Assembly: GCA_001298545.1 (NCBI GenBank)
Contig: LJCX01000032.1
Coordinates: 124,001 to 188,000 of the forward strand
DNA: 64,000 bases
Direction of reading: 5' to 3'
Source of the DNA: Actinobacteria bacterium OV320
Lineage (GTDB): Bacteria > Actinomycetota > Actinomycetes > Streptomycetales > Streptomycetaceae
The position numbers and the translations under genes were made by a program. Below the pieces are notes generated by a model that was not told where the DNA came from, did not search any database, and was given only the letters and a program-made list of their open reading frames with translations. Of this stretch, positions 51,735 to 59,965 are shown piece after piece (positions within the stretch are counted from its first letter, which is position 1; every line of letters begins with the position of its first letter).

Positions 51735-51810
51735 TTTTTCTCCCGGCTGGAGAAAAACCGGCACGCTGCCCGTCTTCTCGGTCGGCTGCCCGACCGAGAA
51801 GACGGGCAGC
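51731..51810. terminator. Two adjacent perfect hairpins
   Basis: CCGGTTTTTCTCC (51731-51743) pairs with 51749-51761 around CGGCT. Directly after it, a 21-bp stem (51765-51785 with 51790-51810) closes a CTGC loop. The second resembles a strong bidirectional terminator. Two such stems 3 bp apart at the broken edge of the helicase fragment are unusual. Confidence 0.6.
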
Positions 51811-52022
51811 GCCGTCTCACCGCAGGCCACTGCCACGACCGGCGCGGAGTCGTGATCCCGCACGGGGAGGGCATCGTGACCGTCCACCCCACCGCGGTCG
51901 GTCGGCTGACCGCCACATTGCGGATGGAACAGACAGTGCTCGGCCGCCACCCACGGTGTGCCGTCGTGCTCGCCTGTGGCAGCGGCCTGGGTCTCGGCCT
52001 GCTCCTGTGACCGAAGACGGTT

Positions 52023-52910
52023 TCACTCCTTCGGCTGCGCCTGTGCTGTGCGCAGGTAGTCCAGGCCGGCTTGATCCGTCACCTCGAAGTCACCGCTCAG
52101 ACGGTGGACCACGGTCCAGCGCCCGTCCGGGACGGCGCCGGCGAAGACGGATGCCGTGCCTGTCGCTCCGTTGTGCCAGACCACGGGCAGCGGCCCCGTG
52201 CGTTGCCATCCGAGTCCCGGCTCTCCAAGTGAACGATCGAGCACGAGAGCCGTCAGCACGCGTGCCAGCGTGCGGGGAGTCGCCCACAGGCCGCCGGCGG
52301 GCAGGACTGCGCCGGTCATGGTCCACGGTTTCACCGTGCGGCCGAACCACCTGGTCGGCAGCAGCCGGCTGTGCTGCGGCGGTGTGGCGCTCATGGCGTG
52401 CGGCGGCAGGCCTAGGGGTGACAACACGAGTCCGGCGACGAGTTCCTCGTACTCCTGCCCGCTCGCCGCTGCCAGCGCCGCGCCGAGCACGGCATAGCCG
52501 AGGTTGGAGTACTCCTGGTGTTGTCCCGCGGGGGCGACGGCGAGCAGGGCGAGGCCGGCGAGCAGCTCGCGCAGCCGGTCGTCGGTGAACGTCCGGTACG
52601 GGTCGCGGCGGGACGTGCCAGGGGGAAGCCGGGGCAGACCTGAGGTGTGCTCCGCCAGATGACGCAGGGTGATCCCGGTTCCGGGCGGGGCGCCGAGCCA
52701 TCGCTCGACGGGGTCGTCAGGCGTCAGCACCCCTTGTCCGGCCAGTTGTTGGAGGATAGTTCCGGTGATGACCTTGGTGAAGGACCAGACCTCCACGTAT
52801 TTGTCGGGGTCGTGTGCGCCGGTGACAATCGGATTCTCGTCGGCGCTGCCGAGGATGCAGGTGGGAACGGTGCGCATGGCTGTCAGTTCGCTGTCTGGGG
52901 AACGGGGCAT
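52023..52910 (-). CDS. Serine hydrolase (class C beta-lactamase/PBP4* family)
   Basis: 295 residues from ATG 52908-52910. The catalytic S-x-x-K is SFTK in YVEVWSFTKVITGTILQQL, and the second motif Y-S-N is QEYSNLGYAVLGAALAAASG. LRHLAEHTSGLPRLPPGTSR is the typical family stretch, and HNGATGTASVFAG replaces the KTG motif with H-x-G, as in esterase-like members. There is no signal peptide, so it may act in the cytoplasm as an esterase or D-amino-acid peptidase. It directly follows an HTTM pseudogene. Confidence 0.85.
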   Translation of the reverse strand: MPRSPDSELTAMRTVPTCILGSADENPIVTGAHDPDKYVEVWSFTKVITGTILQQLAGQGVLTPDDPVERWLGAPPGTGITLRHLAEHTSGLPRLPPGTSRRDPYRTFTDDRLRELLAGLALLAVAPAGQHQEYSNLGYAVLGAALAAASGQEYEELVAGLVLSPLGLPPHAMSATPPQHSRLLPTRWFGRTVKPWTMTGAVLPAGGLWATPRTLARVLTALVLDRSLGEPGLGWQRTGPLPVVWHNGATGTASVFAGAVPDGRWTVVHRLSGDFEVTDQAGLDYLRTAQAQPKE

Positions 52911-52939
52911 CGACTGTGCGGTCGCTGTCCGGCGCGCCC

Positions 52940-53375
52940 CCTCGGTGACGGTCCGGACGCCTCCGGGCTGTTTCGGCGTCCAGCGTGCTGCGTGCCGTCC
53001 GGCGTGCACGGGCCAGGGCCGACGAGAGGAAGATCAGGTCGCAGGCGACCATCGTCAGGGCGAACGCGGTGAGTCCCATGAACACGCCGATGGACACATG
53101 GAAGGCGATGGATGCCGCCGCCGTCCACGGGCGCAGCCTCGCCACCAGGTCCCCATCGGGAAGTACACGAGGAACAAAATGGTGCTGTAGGTGCCGAGGA
53201 AGACGAGGACGTCGTTGTCGTAGACCAGGCTGGACCATCCCGGCAGCTCGAACTCGGGAACGCGCATGATGTAGAAGAACGCAGTGCCGTCCTGCCACAC
53301 CTCTCCCTGCACCTTGTACAGACCGCTCACCACGTACACGAGGCACATCTGCACGGCGATCGCAGCCACGCCGAG
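52940..53375 (-). pseudogene. HTTM-domain (vitamin K-dependent carboxylase-like) membrane protein, broken
   Basis: From about 53375 the reverse strand reads VAAIAVQMCLVYVVSGLYKV, QGEVWQDGTAFFYIMRVPEF and DNDVLVFLGTYSTILFLVYF. Then the frame shifts near 53155 and continues with PWTAAASIAFHVSIGVFMGL, TAFALTMVACDLIFLSSALA. The GLYKVQGEVWQDGTAFFY block is characteristic of bacterial HTTM proteins. The N-terminal helices are replaced by an ISAs1 fragment. It cannot give a full product. Confidence 0.78.
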
Positions 53376-53376
53376 A

Positions 53377-53607
53377 TTATGCAGGGGGACGCGGAGTCAG
53401 CGTCAGCGAGGTTGCGCCGGTCAGCACAGCGCAGGCAGCCAGCGCCAGCACGTACACCAGGCCATGTCGCAGGCCGCGCGCCTTGCGGGGATCAGGAACC
53501 TCAGCCAACCGGGCCAGCAGCCCGCGCAGTTCATGTTCAGCAGCGTCACGCTGATCACGGAGGTGGTCAAGGACGGGCGGGATCGGAGAAGATGCAACGG
53601 CAGACAC
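53377..53607 (-). pseudogene. ISAs1-family transposase, N-terminal fragment
   Basis: From GTG 53607 it reads PIPPVLDHLRDQRDAAEHEL, RGLLARLAEVPDPRKARGLR and VYVLALAACAVLTGATSL. This is the DDE_Tnp_1-associated N-terminal region of ISAs1/H-repeat transposases (LL-x-x-L-A-x-V-P-D-P-R-x-x-R-G). It breaks off after TGATSL, where the HTTM fragment begins nearby. The catalytic part is missing. Confidence 0.85.
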
Positions 53608-53738
53608 GGACTTCCGCAGGGATCACTGGACTCGACACCCACATGATCTTGGAAGGTCGTGCCTGCTCCACGTCCGGGCCCCACATCAGGACACCCGCTC
53701 AACCCGCGACTACGCCGAAGCCCTGCGTCCCGAGGGCG

Positions 53739-54770
53739 TCAGCCCAGCTCCAGAGTTTCGCCGGGAAGGAGTTTCCAATGGCCGGCGAGGCGGCCGTCCC
53801 ATTGAAATTCAGGTCCATGATAGCGGGGGGTCTGGAGTTCCCATCGGGTGACGCCTGCGATCTGGTGGCCGATTTCGTCGAGGTAGGCATGAATTTCTGG
53901 TCGTTGGCCGAGGTCGCTTTTTCGGATGGCGTCACAGGCGGCGACGAATTCGTGTTCGGCGGCGGATCCGCGGGCGTGCAGAATGTCGACGGCCTCTTGT
54001 AGGCTGTGTTCGTTCTGGGCGATGAGTGCAGCGATGGCGTTCATGCCATCGCTGCTGAAATATTCTTTGCGGAACGAGAAGATCTCGCCGAACAGGCAGG
54101 TCTGCCGGACTGCCAGGTCCCGTATCCGTCGTAGGCCGGGATGGCGGTCGAGGTCGTTGGAGAGGTCGATGCCTAGACCGTATTCACTCAAGTCGAAACA
54201 CCACAGCATCCCGCATGCTTGCAATCTGGCCGCGATCAGCTGATCGACGTGGTCGGTGTCTACGTAGCCGGCGCTGCGCAGTTCGATCTCCCGTTCGAAG
54301 CCGTCCAGCATGTCATCGAGATCAGCCACGAACCGGGCGGCAAGTTGTTCAGGCATATCCGATGTGATGGCTTGGAACAAGGCGCTGAATATCTTCTCGT
54401 GCCCGGCGAGGCGTGCGGTATGAGTGCCGTGCGTGATCTGCCGTAGCGAGTCGAAGGCCGTCCGAGCGCCGACAGGGTCTGAGCCCAAGTGTTCGGTGTA
54501 GGCGGCCATGTCATCCATGAAGAACCAGTACTGATTCCAGTTGCATATGTTGAGCAACCTCTCGGGAGGCGCCGCTGGGTAGCACATTCCTGGCCATAGG
54601 GCGAGACGCTGGCCAAGGAACTCGTTCAGCGCTTCCGGCCTGGTCATGAGGGGGCCCAAATATCGGCGCGTCCACTGATTGGAAAGGTCTTCGACGCGTT
54701 CGCGATCTGGGTGGGGCCTGTAGGGCAGCAGGTCGGGAAGGGGGTTGAGGATGAACTGAAGTTCTGTCAT
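53739..54770 (-). CDS. Class I terpene cyclase
   Basis: 343 residues from ATG 54770 (MTELQFILNPLPDLLPYRPH). The open frame extends upstream to 54881 without similarity. The aspartate-rich metal motif is FFMDDMAAYTEHLG near residue 85. The R-pyrophosphate sensor region and effector loop follow, and the second metal site is GEIFSFRKEYFSS, where Gly-Glu replaces the usual Asn-Asp of NSE. The C-terminus ends in RY-like TPRYHG, a typical RY pair. It probably cyclises a prenyl diphosphate supplied by the synthase at 56646. The skeleton cannot be predicted from sequence alone. No gene lies between it and the Rieske gene. Confidence 0.85.
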   Translation of the reverse strand: MTELQFILNPLPDLLPYRPHPDRERVEDLSNQWTRRYLGPLMTRPEALNEFLGQRLALWPGMCYPAAPPERLLNICNWNQYWFFMDDMAAYTEHLGSDPVGARTAFDSLRQITHGTHTARLAGHEKIFSALFQAITSDMPEQLAARFVADLDDMLDGFEREIELRSAGYVDTDHVDQLIAARLQACGMLWCFDLSEYGLGIDLSNDLDRHPGLRRIRDLAVRQTCLFGEIFSFRKEYFSSDGMNAIAALIAQNEHSLQEAVDILHARGSAAEHEFVAACDAIRKSDLGQRPEIHAYLDEIGHQIAGVTRWELQTPRYHGPEFQWDGRLAGHWKLLPGETLELG

Positions 54771-54951
54771 TGGATCAAGGATCTCCTCAGGTGATCCGGT
54801 CGGCGCGGCCAGTTCGGAGGCCGCATGCGGTTCGGGCCTCCCGTCGGCTCTCCGTGTCGGCCCGGATGCGGTGGTGTCCATCGGCTTGGGCCAAGGCCAG
54901 ACTCTGGCCGCCGCGATCAGGGCGACGGCGTCGGCCAGGCCCTGTGTATCG

Positions 54952-55968
54952 TCATTTGGTGTCGTAGAACTGGTCGGCCCAATGCCGGAACGTCATGATC
55001 TGCCCTTCTCCCCTGGCTAGACGAGGGTGCTCGCGGTAGGTTTTGCTCTCCCAGATCCAGATGTCCTTGTGCACATCTCGATGGAAGCCGGCGGCCAGGC
55101 CCAGCAACAGCAACCTGGAGAGCACTCCGGACCCTGCCCGTATCGCTTTTTTGCGGAGTGGTGATGAGATCCCTTCCGTCTGCGGTTCTTGCATGAAGAA
55201 GGCCAGCCTGAACTGGACCTGGCCTGGATCCACTTCGGTGGGAGCACCGAGTGTCAGCATCCGCGTTCGGAATTTTGGGATATTCATCACGGATGAGAAG
55301 AATCCGAGACCATGACCTTCCACGACGATTTCCGTTTGAACGGTCCCAAGTGTCGGGAACGATTTACTGAAGCCCATTTCTTTAACGAATCGGTGATCGG
55401 AAAACTGTGGTTCACCTCCCGTGGAATTACTAAATCCGTGCAGGGTGCCGAAATGTCCGACGTCGAATGCGTTTTCCATCACCTCCTGTGGATAGGTGCT
55501 GGCGGTGAAAGTCCGGCACACTGGCCGGGAATATCCTTCCGCTAGACCTGTTGGTATTTCCCAGCCCGGAGGGGAATCGTCGGGGTGCTGCCATACCCAG
55601 ATGAACCCATCTGATTCACGCGATTCTCGCACGAGCAGATTGGCTTTGGGTGGCGACATTCCATAGGGCGTGCGTACGCAGGTCCCCTTGGGATCGAATG
55701 TAAAATGGTGGAACGGGCAGACGAGGTTCTCGCCGTCGACTGTGCCGCCAACTCCTAGGTGCGCCCCCAAATGGGGGCAGTAGGGGCGTACCACGCGGAG
55801 TCGGCCGCTGCGCGTCCGGTAGGCGACAACGTCTTCCCCCATCAGCCTTCGGCGAAGTGTTGTGCCGGCCTTCAACTCATGGCTGAAGGCGATCGTGAAC
55901 CAACCGTGAGGATAGGGCAGCAAGGTCGGACGGGCGGGCGGCCCGATGGGGTCCGGTGAAGCCTTCAT
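54952..55968 (-). CDS. Rieske [2Fe-2S] oxygenase
   Basis: 338 residues from ATG 55968. The Rieske centre is CPHLGAHLG near residue 65 and CPFHHFTFD near residue 85. The catalytic domain carries the mononuclear iron motif with H-x-x-H-x-x-x in ENAFDVGHFGTLHGFSN. It resembles single-component terminal oxygenases acting on steroid- or terpenoid-like substrates (KshA-like). In this locus it would hydroxylate the terpene made by the neighbouring cyclase. Its start codon overlaps (ATGA) the stop of the ispG-like fragment upstream, so it is in the same transcription unit. Confidence 0.9.
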   Translation of the reverse strand: MKASPDPIGPPARPTLLPYPHGWFTIAFSHELKAGTTLRRRLMGEDVVAYRTRSGRLRVVRPYCPHLGAHLGVGGTVDGENLVCPFHHFTFDPKGTCVRTPYGMSPPKANLLVRESRESDGFIWVWQHPDDSPPGWEIPTGLAEGYSRPVCRTFTASTYPQEVMENAFDVGHFGTLHGFSNSTGGEPQFSDHRFVKEMGFSKSFPTLGTVQTEIVVEGHGLGFFSSVMNIPKFRTRMLTLGAPTEVDPGQVQFRLAFFMQEPQTEGISSPLRKKAIRAGSGVLSRLLLLGLAAGFHRDVHKDIWIWESKTYREHPRLARGEGQIMTFRHWADQFYDTK

Positions 55969-56125
55969 GCGCGGCGGTCTCCTTCATCTGTCGTCGTGAG
56001 GCGGAGCGCTTCGTCGATGACGATGCTGACGATTTGAGTTTCGGGGACAGCGGCGATGACTCTCCTTTGCACGAAGGTTTGGCCGTGGCCGTTGGTGATG
56101 CCGAGTTCGACCTCGCGTGCTGTCC
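55965..56125 (-). pseudogene. ispG (GcpE) C-terminal fragment
   Basis: The reverse strand reads AREVELGITNGHGQTFVQRR, VIAAVPETQIVSIVIDEALR, LTTTDEGDRRA and a TGA overlapping the Rieske start. This corresponds to the extreme C-terminus of 4-hydroxy-3-methylbut-2-enyl diphosphate synthase (DLG-x-x-x-GxGxGxxFxxGxxxxxVPExxIV). The catalytic part is absent. It follows an ispH fragment on the same strand, so it is the residue of an ispH-ispG arrangement. Confidence 0.72.
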
Positions 56126-56139
56126 AGGGCGCGCACCTC

Positions 56140-56649
56140 GGCATTGGCGCCGTCCTCGGGTGCGGCTACCGGCGTGATGTGCTCCGGGCCTCACTGCTGG
56201 TGCCGATGACTTCCTCGTGCCCCTCGTGCCCCTCGTGCCCCTCGTGCCCCTCGTGGTCGATCGGGAGGATGTCGTAGTCCTCCTTGACGCAGCGCACGGC
56301 TTCCTTGTGGACCTTGGTGACCAGCGGTGCAGCTCGCGTCGATGGTCGCGAGCTTGCCGCGTTCGGCCTCCGGATGGACGACCGGGGCGACGCCGTGCGC
56401 GGAGAAGGTGACGATGTTGCCCTCGGGTACCTCCTCCGTCTCGTCGACGACGATCGCGCCCTATTTCTCCGGGGACTTGACGACGTACTTGTTGTGGACG
56501 ATCTCGTGGCGCACGTAGCTGGGCGGCCCGTACGGCTCCAAAGCCCTTTTCGCTGTCTGGACGGCGCGGTCCACTTCCGCAGGCCAACCCCGCGGGGCTG
56601 CCGGCAACACCCGCTTGCGTGGGATGCTTTGAGAGGCCGGGGAGCTCAT
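56140..56649 (-). pseudogene. ispH (LytB) pseudogene
   Basis: From ATG 56649 it reads KRVLPAAPRGWPAEVDRAVQ, TAKRALEPYGPPSYVRHEIV, HNKYVVKSPEK and a stop. In the same frame after the stop it continues GAIVVDETEEVPEGNIVTFS and AHGVAPVVHPEAE. These are IspH motifs (APRG-x-CAGVDRA, HEIVHNKYVV, FSAHGVAP). The [4Fe-4S] ligand Cys of APRGYCAGV is replaced by Pro (APRGWPAEV), there is an internal stop, and later frames shift. A GHE triplet expansion lies near 56217-56253. Confidence 0.85.
56217..56256. repeat. 9-bp tandem repeat in the ispH remnant
   Basis: CCCTCGTGC is repeated about four times in a row. On the coding strand it reads as repeated GHE, an expansion of the conserved GHEGHEE motif of IspH. 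Replication slippage in an unconstrained pseudogene is the simplest explanation. Confidence 0.75.
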
Positions 56650-57776
56650 GCGGTCCTCCTGACGGCCTGGTCGGCCAGACGCCGCAAAGCATTGGCGGCC
56701 GCCGGATCGACGGGCGCACGGTCCAATGCGGCCAGCGCCTTCCGGTGCCTCTCGGTGATCATGTGGTTGACCGTGCGGTCGGCGTCGGTGGCGACAACGA
56801 TTCGACGGACTGCATCAGCTTGGTCTTCGGTCAGGGTGCGGCAGCCCAGGAACAGCCGGAGCTGATCTGCCTGGGCCCGACGGGCACGTTGCAGGGTGAG
56901 GGCGATCAGGACGGTGGCCTTGCCCTCCCGCAGGTCGTCCATTGCAGGCTTGCCGGTGAGGGCGGGATCGCCGAAGACGCCGAGGAGGTCGTCGCGGAGC
57001 TGGAAGGCCTCCCCGAGCGGGATCGCGTACGCGGACAGGGCTTCCAGCAGAGTCTGGTCCGCGCCAGTGAGGGCCGCCCCCAGGTGGAGAGGCCGCTCGA
57101 CGGTGTACTTGGCGGTCTTGTAGCGGATGACGGTCAGTGCGGTCTCCACATCCGGGCTGGCGTAGCCAGTGTGGGCGAGGTCGAGGTACTGCCCGAGGGT
57201 GACTTCGGTGCGCATCTCGTCCAGGAGCGGCAACACGTGTGCCAGCTGGTCCGCGGTGGGGTGACCCGCGTGGAGCAGTTCGTCGGACCAGACCAGGGCC
57301 AGGTCGCCGATGAGAATGGCGGCGCCCTCACCGAACCGGTCTGCGGATGTGCCTGCGAGGCGTCCACTCATGGTGCCGGGCGGGCGCTGCTCATACTGGT
57401 CGGCCTGGGCGCAGTGGACGGTGGGTTGGCCACGGCGGGTTGTGGAGCGGTCCATGACGTCGTCGTGGATGAGGGCGAAGGCGTGGAACAGTTCCAGCGA
57501 CGCCGCGAGGTGGTGGGCGGTGCGGGGGTTGCCGGTGGCGCCGGCAGCGTGCCAGCCGACCATCGCCAGGACAGGGCGGATGCGTTTGCCTCCGGCGGCC
57601 AGGAAGTCCTGCAAGGGCTCCGCCAGGTTTGGCAGACGGCCCTCGTCTGTCGTGGAAGCCGCCTTCTGGCCCAGGAAACTGTTCAGTACCTGCTCGACCG
57701 GCTCTTTCAGCCGGTGCAGATCGAGCGCGGGCGGCGGCGCGGGGGCGGGGGACGGCACGGGGGGCGACAGGCTCAT
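56646..57776 (-). CDS. Polyprenyl diphosphate synthase (GGPP/FPP type)
   Basis: 376 residues from ATG 57776. Both aspartate-rich motifs are present: FALIHDDVMDRSTTRRGQPT (DDxxD) near residue 115 and FQLRDDLLGVFGDPALTGKP (DDxxGxxxD) near residue 265. GGKRIRPVLAMVGW is the conserved first block. The chain length is probably C15-C20, with aliphatic and aromatic residues before the first motif typical of bacterial type. Its start and stop overlap the neighbouring ispG- and ispH-like frames as ATGA. It supplies the cyclase substrate. Confidence 0.92.
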   Translation of the reverse strand: MSLSPPVPSPAPAPPPALDLHRLKEPVEQVLNSFLGQKAASTTDEGRLPNLAEPLQDFLAAGGKRIRPVLAMVGWHAAGATGNPRTAHHLAASLELFHAFALIHDDVMDRSTTRRGQPTVHCAQADQYEQRPPGTMSGRLAGTSADRFGEGAAILIGDLALVWSDELLHAGHPTADQLAHVLPLLDEMRTEVTLGQYLDLAHTGYASPDVETALTVIRYKTAKYTVERPLHLGAALTGADQTLLEALSAYAIPLGEAFQLRDDLLGVFGDPALTGKPAMDDLREGKATVLIALTLQRARRAQADQLRLFLGCRTLTEDQADAVRRIVVATDADRTVNHMITERHRKALAALDRAPVDPAAANALRRLADQAVRRTA

Positions 57777-58010
57777 GACATGTGGGCCTCGGCAGCTGGG
57801 GTGGGAGGTTCGAGGTTGAGGGCTTCTTCCAGAAGTGCTTCGACGATCTGGTGTTCAGGGACGGTGCGGACGGTTTTCCCGCGGACGAAGATCTGTCCTT
57901 GCCGTTGCCGGAGGAGACACCGAGGTCGGTTTCACGGGATTCGTCGGGGCCGTTGACGACGCAGCCCATGACCGCGACGCGCAGGGGGGGTGGGGGAAGC
58001 CATCGAAGGC
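57773..58010 (-). pseudogene. Second ispG (GcpE) C-terminal fragment, frameshifted
   Basis: The reverse strand reads RLRWLPPPPLRVAVMGCVVN, GPDESRETDLGVSSGNGK. The frame then shifts and continues GQIFVRGKTVRTVPEHQIVE, ALLEEALNLE to a TGA that overlaps the ATG of the prenyl synthase. MGCVVNGP with its cluster Cys is diagnostic of IspG. The N-terminal TIM barrel is missing. A complete dedicated ispG probably once headed this operon. Confidence 0.82.
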
Positions 58011-58298
58011 GGGTCGTCTCGTCCAGGGCGAGCGTGGTCTGGGTCAGGTAGGACACCCGGGTAGGGTCACCGCCTTCCACTTCATAGTGGGCCCTGTGTC
58101 AGGGGTGAGGAAGGCGCAAACCACCAGCGCTCAATAGACGTACAAATACCCCCACCGCCCTACCGCGCATCCGAACACCCCAGTTGGTACACCGGGGCGC
58201 GCGCTCCGGGACTCGCCATACCGATGAGGCATCAGCGCCCGGTCAGGTTGCCGTCTCCCCGTCGCCGAGGTTCAGGGTGGGGTTGTAGGGCTGGGCGG

Positions 58299-58763
58299 GG
58301 GCATCCGGCCCGAGGAGTCGTTCGTCCTGCTGGTCGACCCGGCCGCGGCCGACCCCGGCCGCGCCAGAGCCGGACGACGTCCCGTATGGGCCTATGCCCA
58401 TGTCCCCACGGTGACGCCGTCGACCCTGCCGCGAAGGTCACGGCGTGCATCGAGCGCTATGCGCCGGGATTCACCGGCACGGTCATCCACCGGCGGGGGA
58501 TCAGCGGCGCCAAGTACGAGGCGTACAACCCGAATTACGTGGGGGGAGACATCGGCGGGGGAGCCATGACCCTCTGGCAGTCCCTCGTGCGTCCCGTACC
58601 CCGCTTCGATCCGTACCGCACCCCGCTGCAAGGCGTGTACCTGTGCTCGGTGTCAACGCCGCCCGGACCGAGCGTCCACGGCATGTCGGGACACCTTGCC
58701 GCGCTGTCCGCCCTGCGCCGCGAGTTCGGCGTACACGCTGCTCCGGACATCGGACCGCGGTGA
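58299..58763 (+). pseudogene. Phytoene-desaturase-like FAD oxidoreductase, C-terminal fragment
   Basis: One frame reads RPEESFVLLVDPAAADPGRA and VWAYAHVP. A shift near 58410 leads to VTACIERYAPGFTGTVIHRR, AYNPNYVGGDIGGGAMTLWQ, RFDPYRTPLQGVYLCSVSTP and PGPSVHGMSGHLAALSALRR. This is the C-terminal third of NAD(P)/FAD oxidoreductases of the carotenoid-desaturase type. The FAD-binding N-terminus is missing. Its place beside the terpenoid genes suggests it once belonged to the pathway, or it lies there by chance. Confidence 0.82.
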
Positions 58764-58799
58764 GCCGTCCGCACGCGACCCGCCCGCGCAGAGCGCTGC

Positions 58800-59006
58800 T
58801 CACCCCGCGCTCTCCGCCACCTCGTCCGCGGACTTGTCGGGGAAGATCAGCCGCACCCCGCCGCCGATCACCAGGAAGCAGGACAGCAGGAGGGCGAAGT
58901 GCATGAACTTCGCGGCACCCTCCCAGTCGGACGAAGGCCCCAGGACCAACCAGAAGGCGAGAGCCATCCCCGCCACCACCACCGTCACGCCAAGGAACCG
59001 ACGCAC
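58800..59006 (-). CDS. Small two-helix membrane protein
   Basis: 68 residues from GTG 59006 (AGAAGGGA upstream). A TTG at 59024 would add six residues. Helices VTVVVAGMALAFWLVLGPSS and FMHFALLLSCFLVIGGGVRL are followed by an acidic tail (FPDKSADEVAESAG). No family is recognised. Confidence 0.62.
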   Translation of the reverse strand: MRRFLGVTVVVAGMALAFWLVLGPSSDWEGAAKFMHFALLLSCFLVIGGGVRLIFPDKSADEVAESAG

Positions 59007-59509
59007 TCCATGATCCCTTCTCAAAATGACCTTCAGGCAACCGTCCTACTCTACGCACCGGTAACTACGGCTCGGCGCACGGCAGATGAGCAGCCGGCCG
59101 AATCGCGCCGCACGCAGGCGCGGCGCCACGCTCATGAAGGCCGCGCGGGGCGGGGGGAGCCCCGACCGTGCGAGCGGGCGACGCCGTATCCCTGTCCGCG
59201 ACCACCGGAGCCTGACCACGGTCACAGTGCGACAACACCGCCCCCGACCAGGCCGATATCCCCGCCCACATCGGCACGTGCCCCTTGACTCCGTGCCTGC
59301 ATATCCGCAGGTCACCACAGCAGTTTCAGCGTGGTCGGCACTCCAGCATCCCCCTCAGCACACCCCAACACCCGGTCCAGGAACAGAAAGAAGAGAAGCG
59401 GGAAGGGACGGGGCGGCTGGAGGTGTTGCGCGTCGGCGGGGTCTCCGCGCCTCCGCGCGCGGCCCCGGAGGCGCCCTGGAGGCGTGGGCGACCGCCGCCC
59501 ACACCCGAG
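59007..59509. other. Region without a recognised gene
   Basis: The frames here are Arg/Pro-rich shadows of high-GC DNA. I find no domain, no clear promoter and no repeat. Confidence 0.35.
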
Positions 59510-59965
59510 TCACTCGGTCCGGGTGCGCAGGCTCCGCGCCAGGGCGGGGATCATCACCGTCGCAGGGACGAGGTGTAGCCCGAGGAGGGCGGTGGTGGTG
59601 GCGGTGTTTGCCCCGGAGAGGAGGGGCGGGACCAACGAGATCGCGGTCAGCGACACTGCCGTCCACACGAATCGCATCGTGGGGCGAGCGCTCCAACGAA
59701 GAAGAGCGACGGCAATGACGATGCCCACGACCGAGAAGAAGCCGGTCACCACGGCGAACCCGGACAACGGGATCGTCTCGCCACCGTCGGGGACCTCGAA
59801 GTCGACGCCAACGGCCTGGGTAAGCGCCGCGGCGAGGGTGGTGGCCACCATCGCTGCGAGCGTGGCAACGAGGCCGGTGCCGGCGAGCCCGCGGAGTCGG
59901 TGGGTGTGGCTGGTCCGGTCCGATGCCGGGCCTGCGACGACCCCGGTGTCATTCATGCTGTTCAT
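59510..59965 (-). CDS. DUF6069-like membrane protein
   Basis: 151 residues, or 148 from the second ATG at 59956. Four membrane helices are visible (GLVATLAAMVATTLAAALTQ, LSGFAVVTGFFSVVGIVIAV, FVWTAVSLTAISLVPPLLSG, TALLGLHLVPATVMIPALAR), the layout of the actinobacterial DUF6069 family. Its start lies inside the end of the preceding gene (17-nt overlap), so the two are translationally coupled. It is the last gene of the sigma-factor operon. Confidence 0.82.
   Translation of the reverse strand: MNSMNDTGVVAGPASDRTSHTHRLRGLAGTGLVATLAAMVATTLAAALTQAVGVDFEVPDGGETIPLSGFAVVTGFFSVVGIVIAVALLRWSARPTMRFVWTAVSLTAISLVPPLLSGANTATTTALLGLHLVPATVMIPALARSLRTRTE

Noticed and set aside
51731..51810. Telomere palindromes
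   Set aside because: Streptomyces telomeres have a longer ordered series of palindromes with characteristic short loops at a replicon end. This pair of hairpins is internal and does not form that series.
56217..56256. CRISPR-like repeat
   Set aside because: It is a contiguous 9-bp tandem repeat in a pseudogene without spacers or cas genes.
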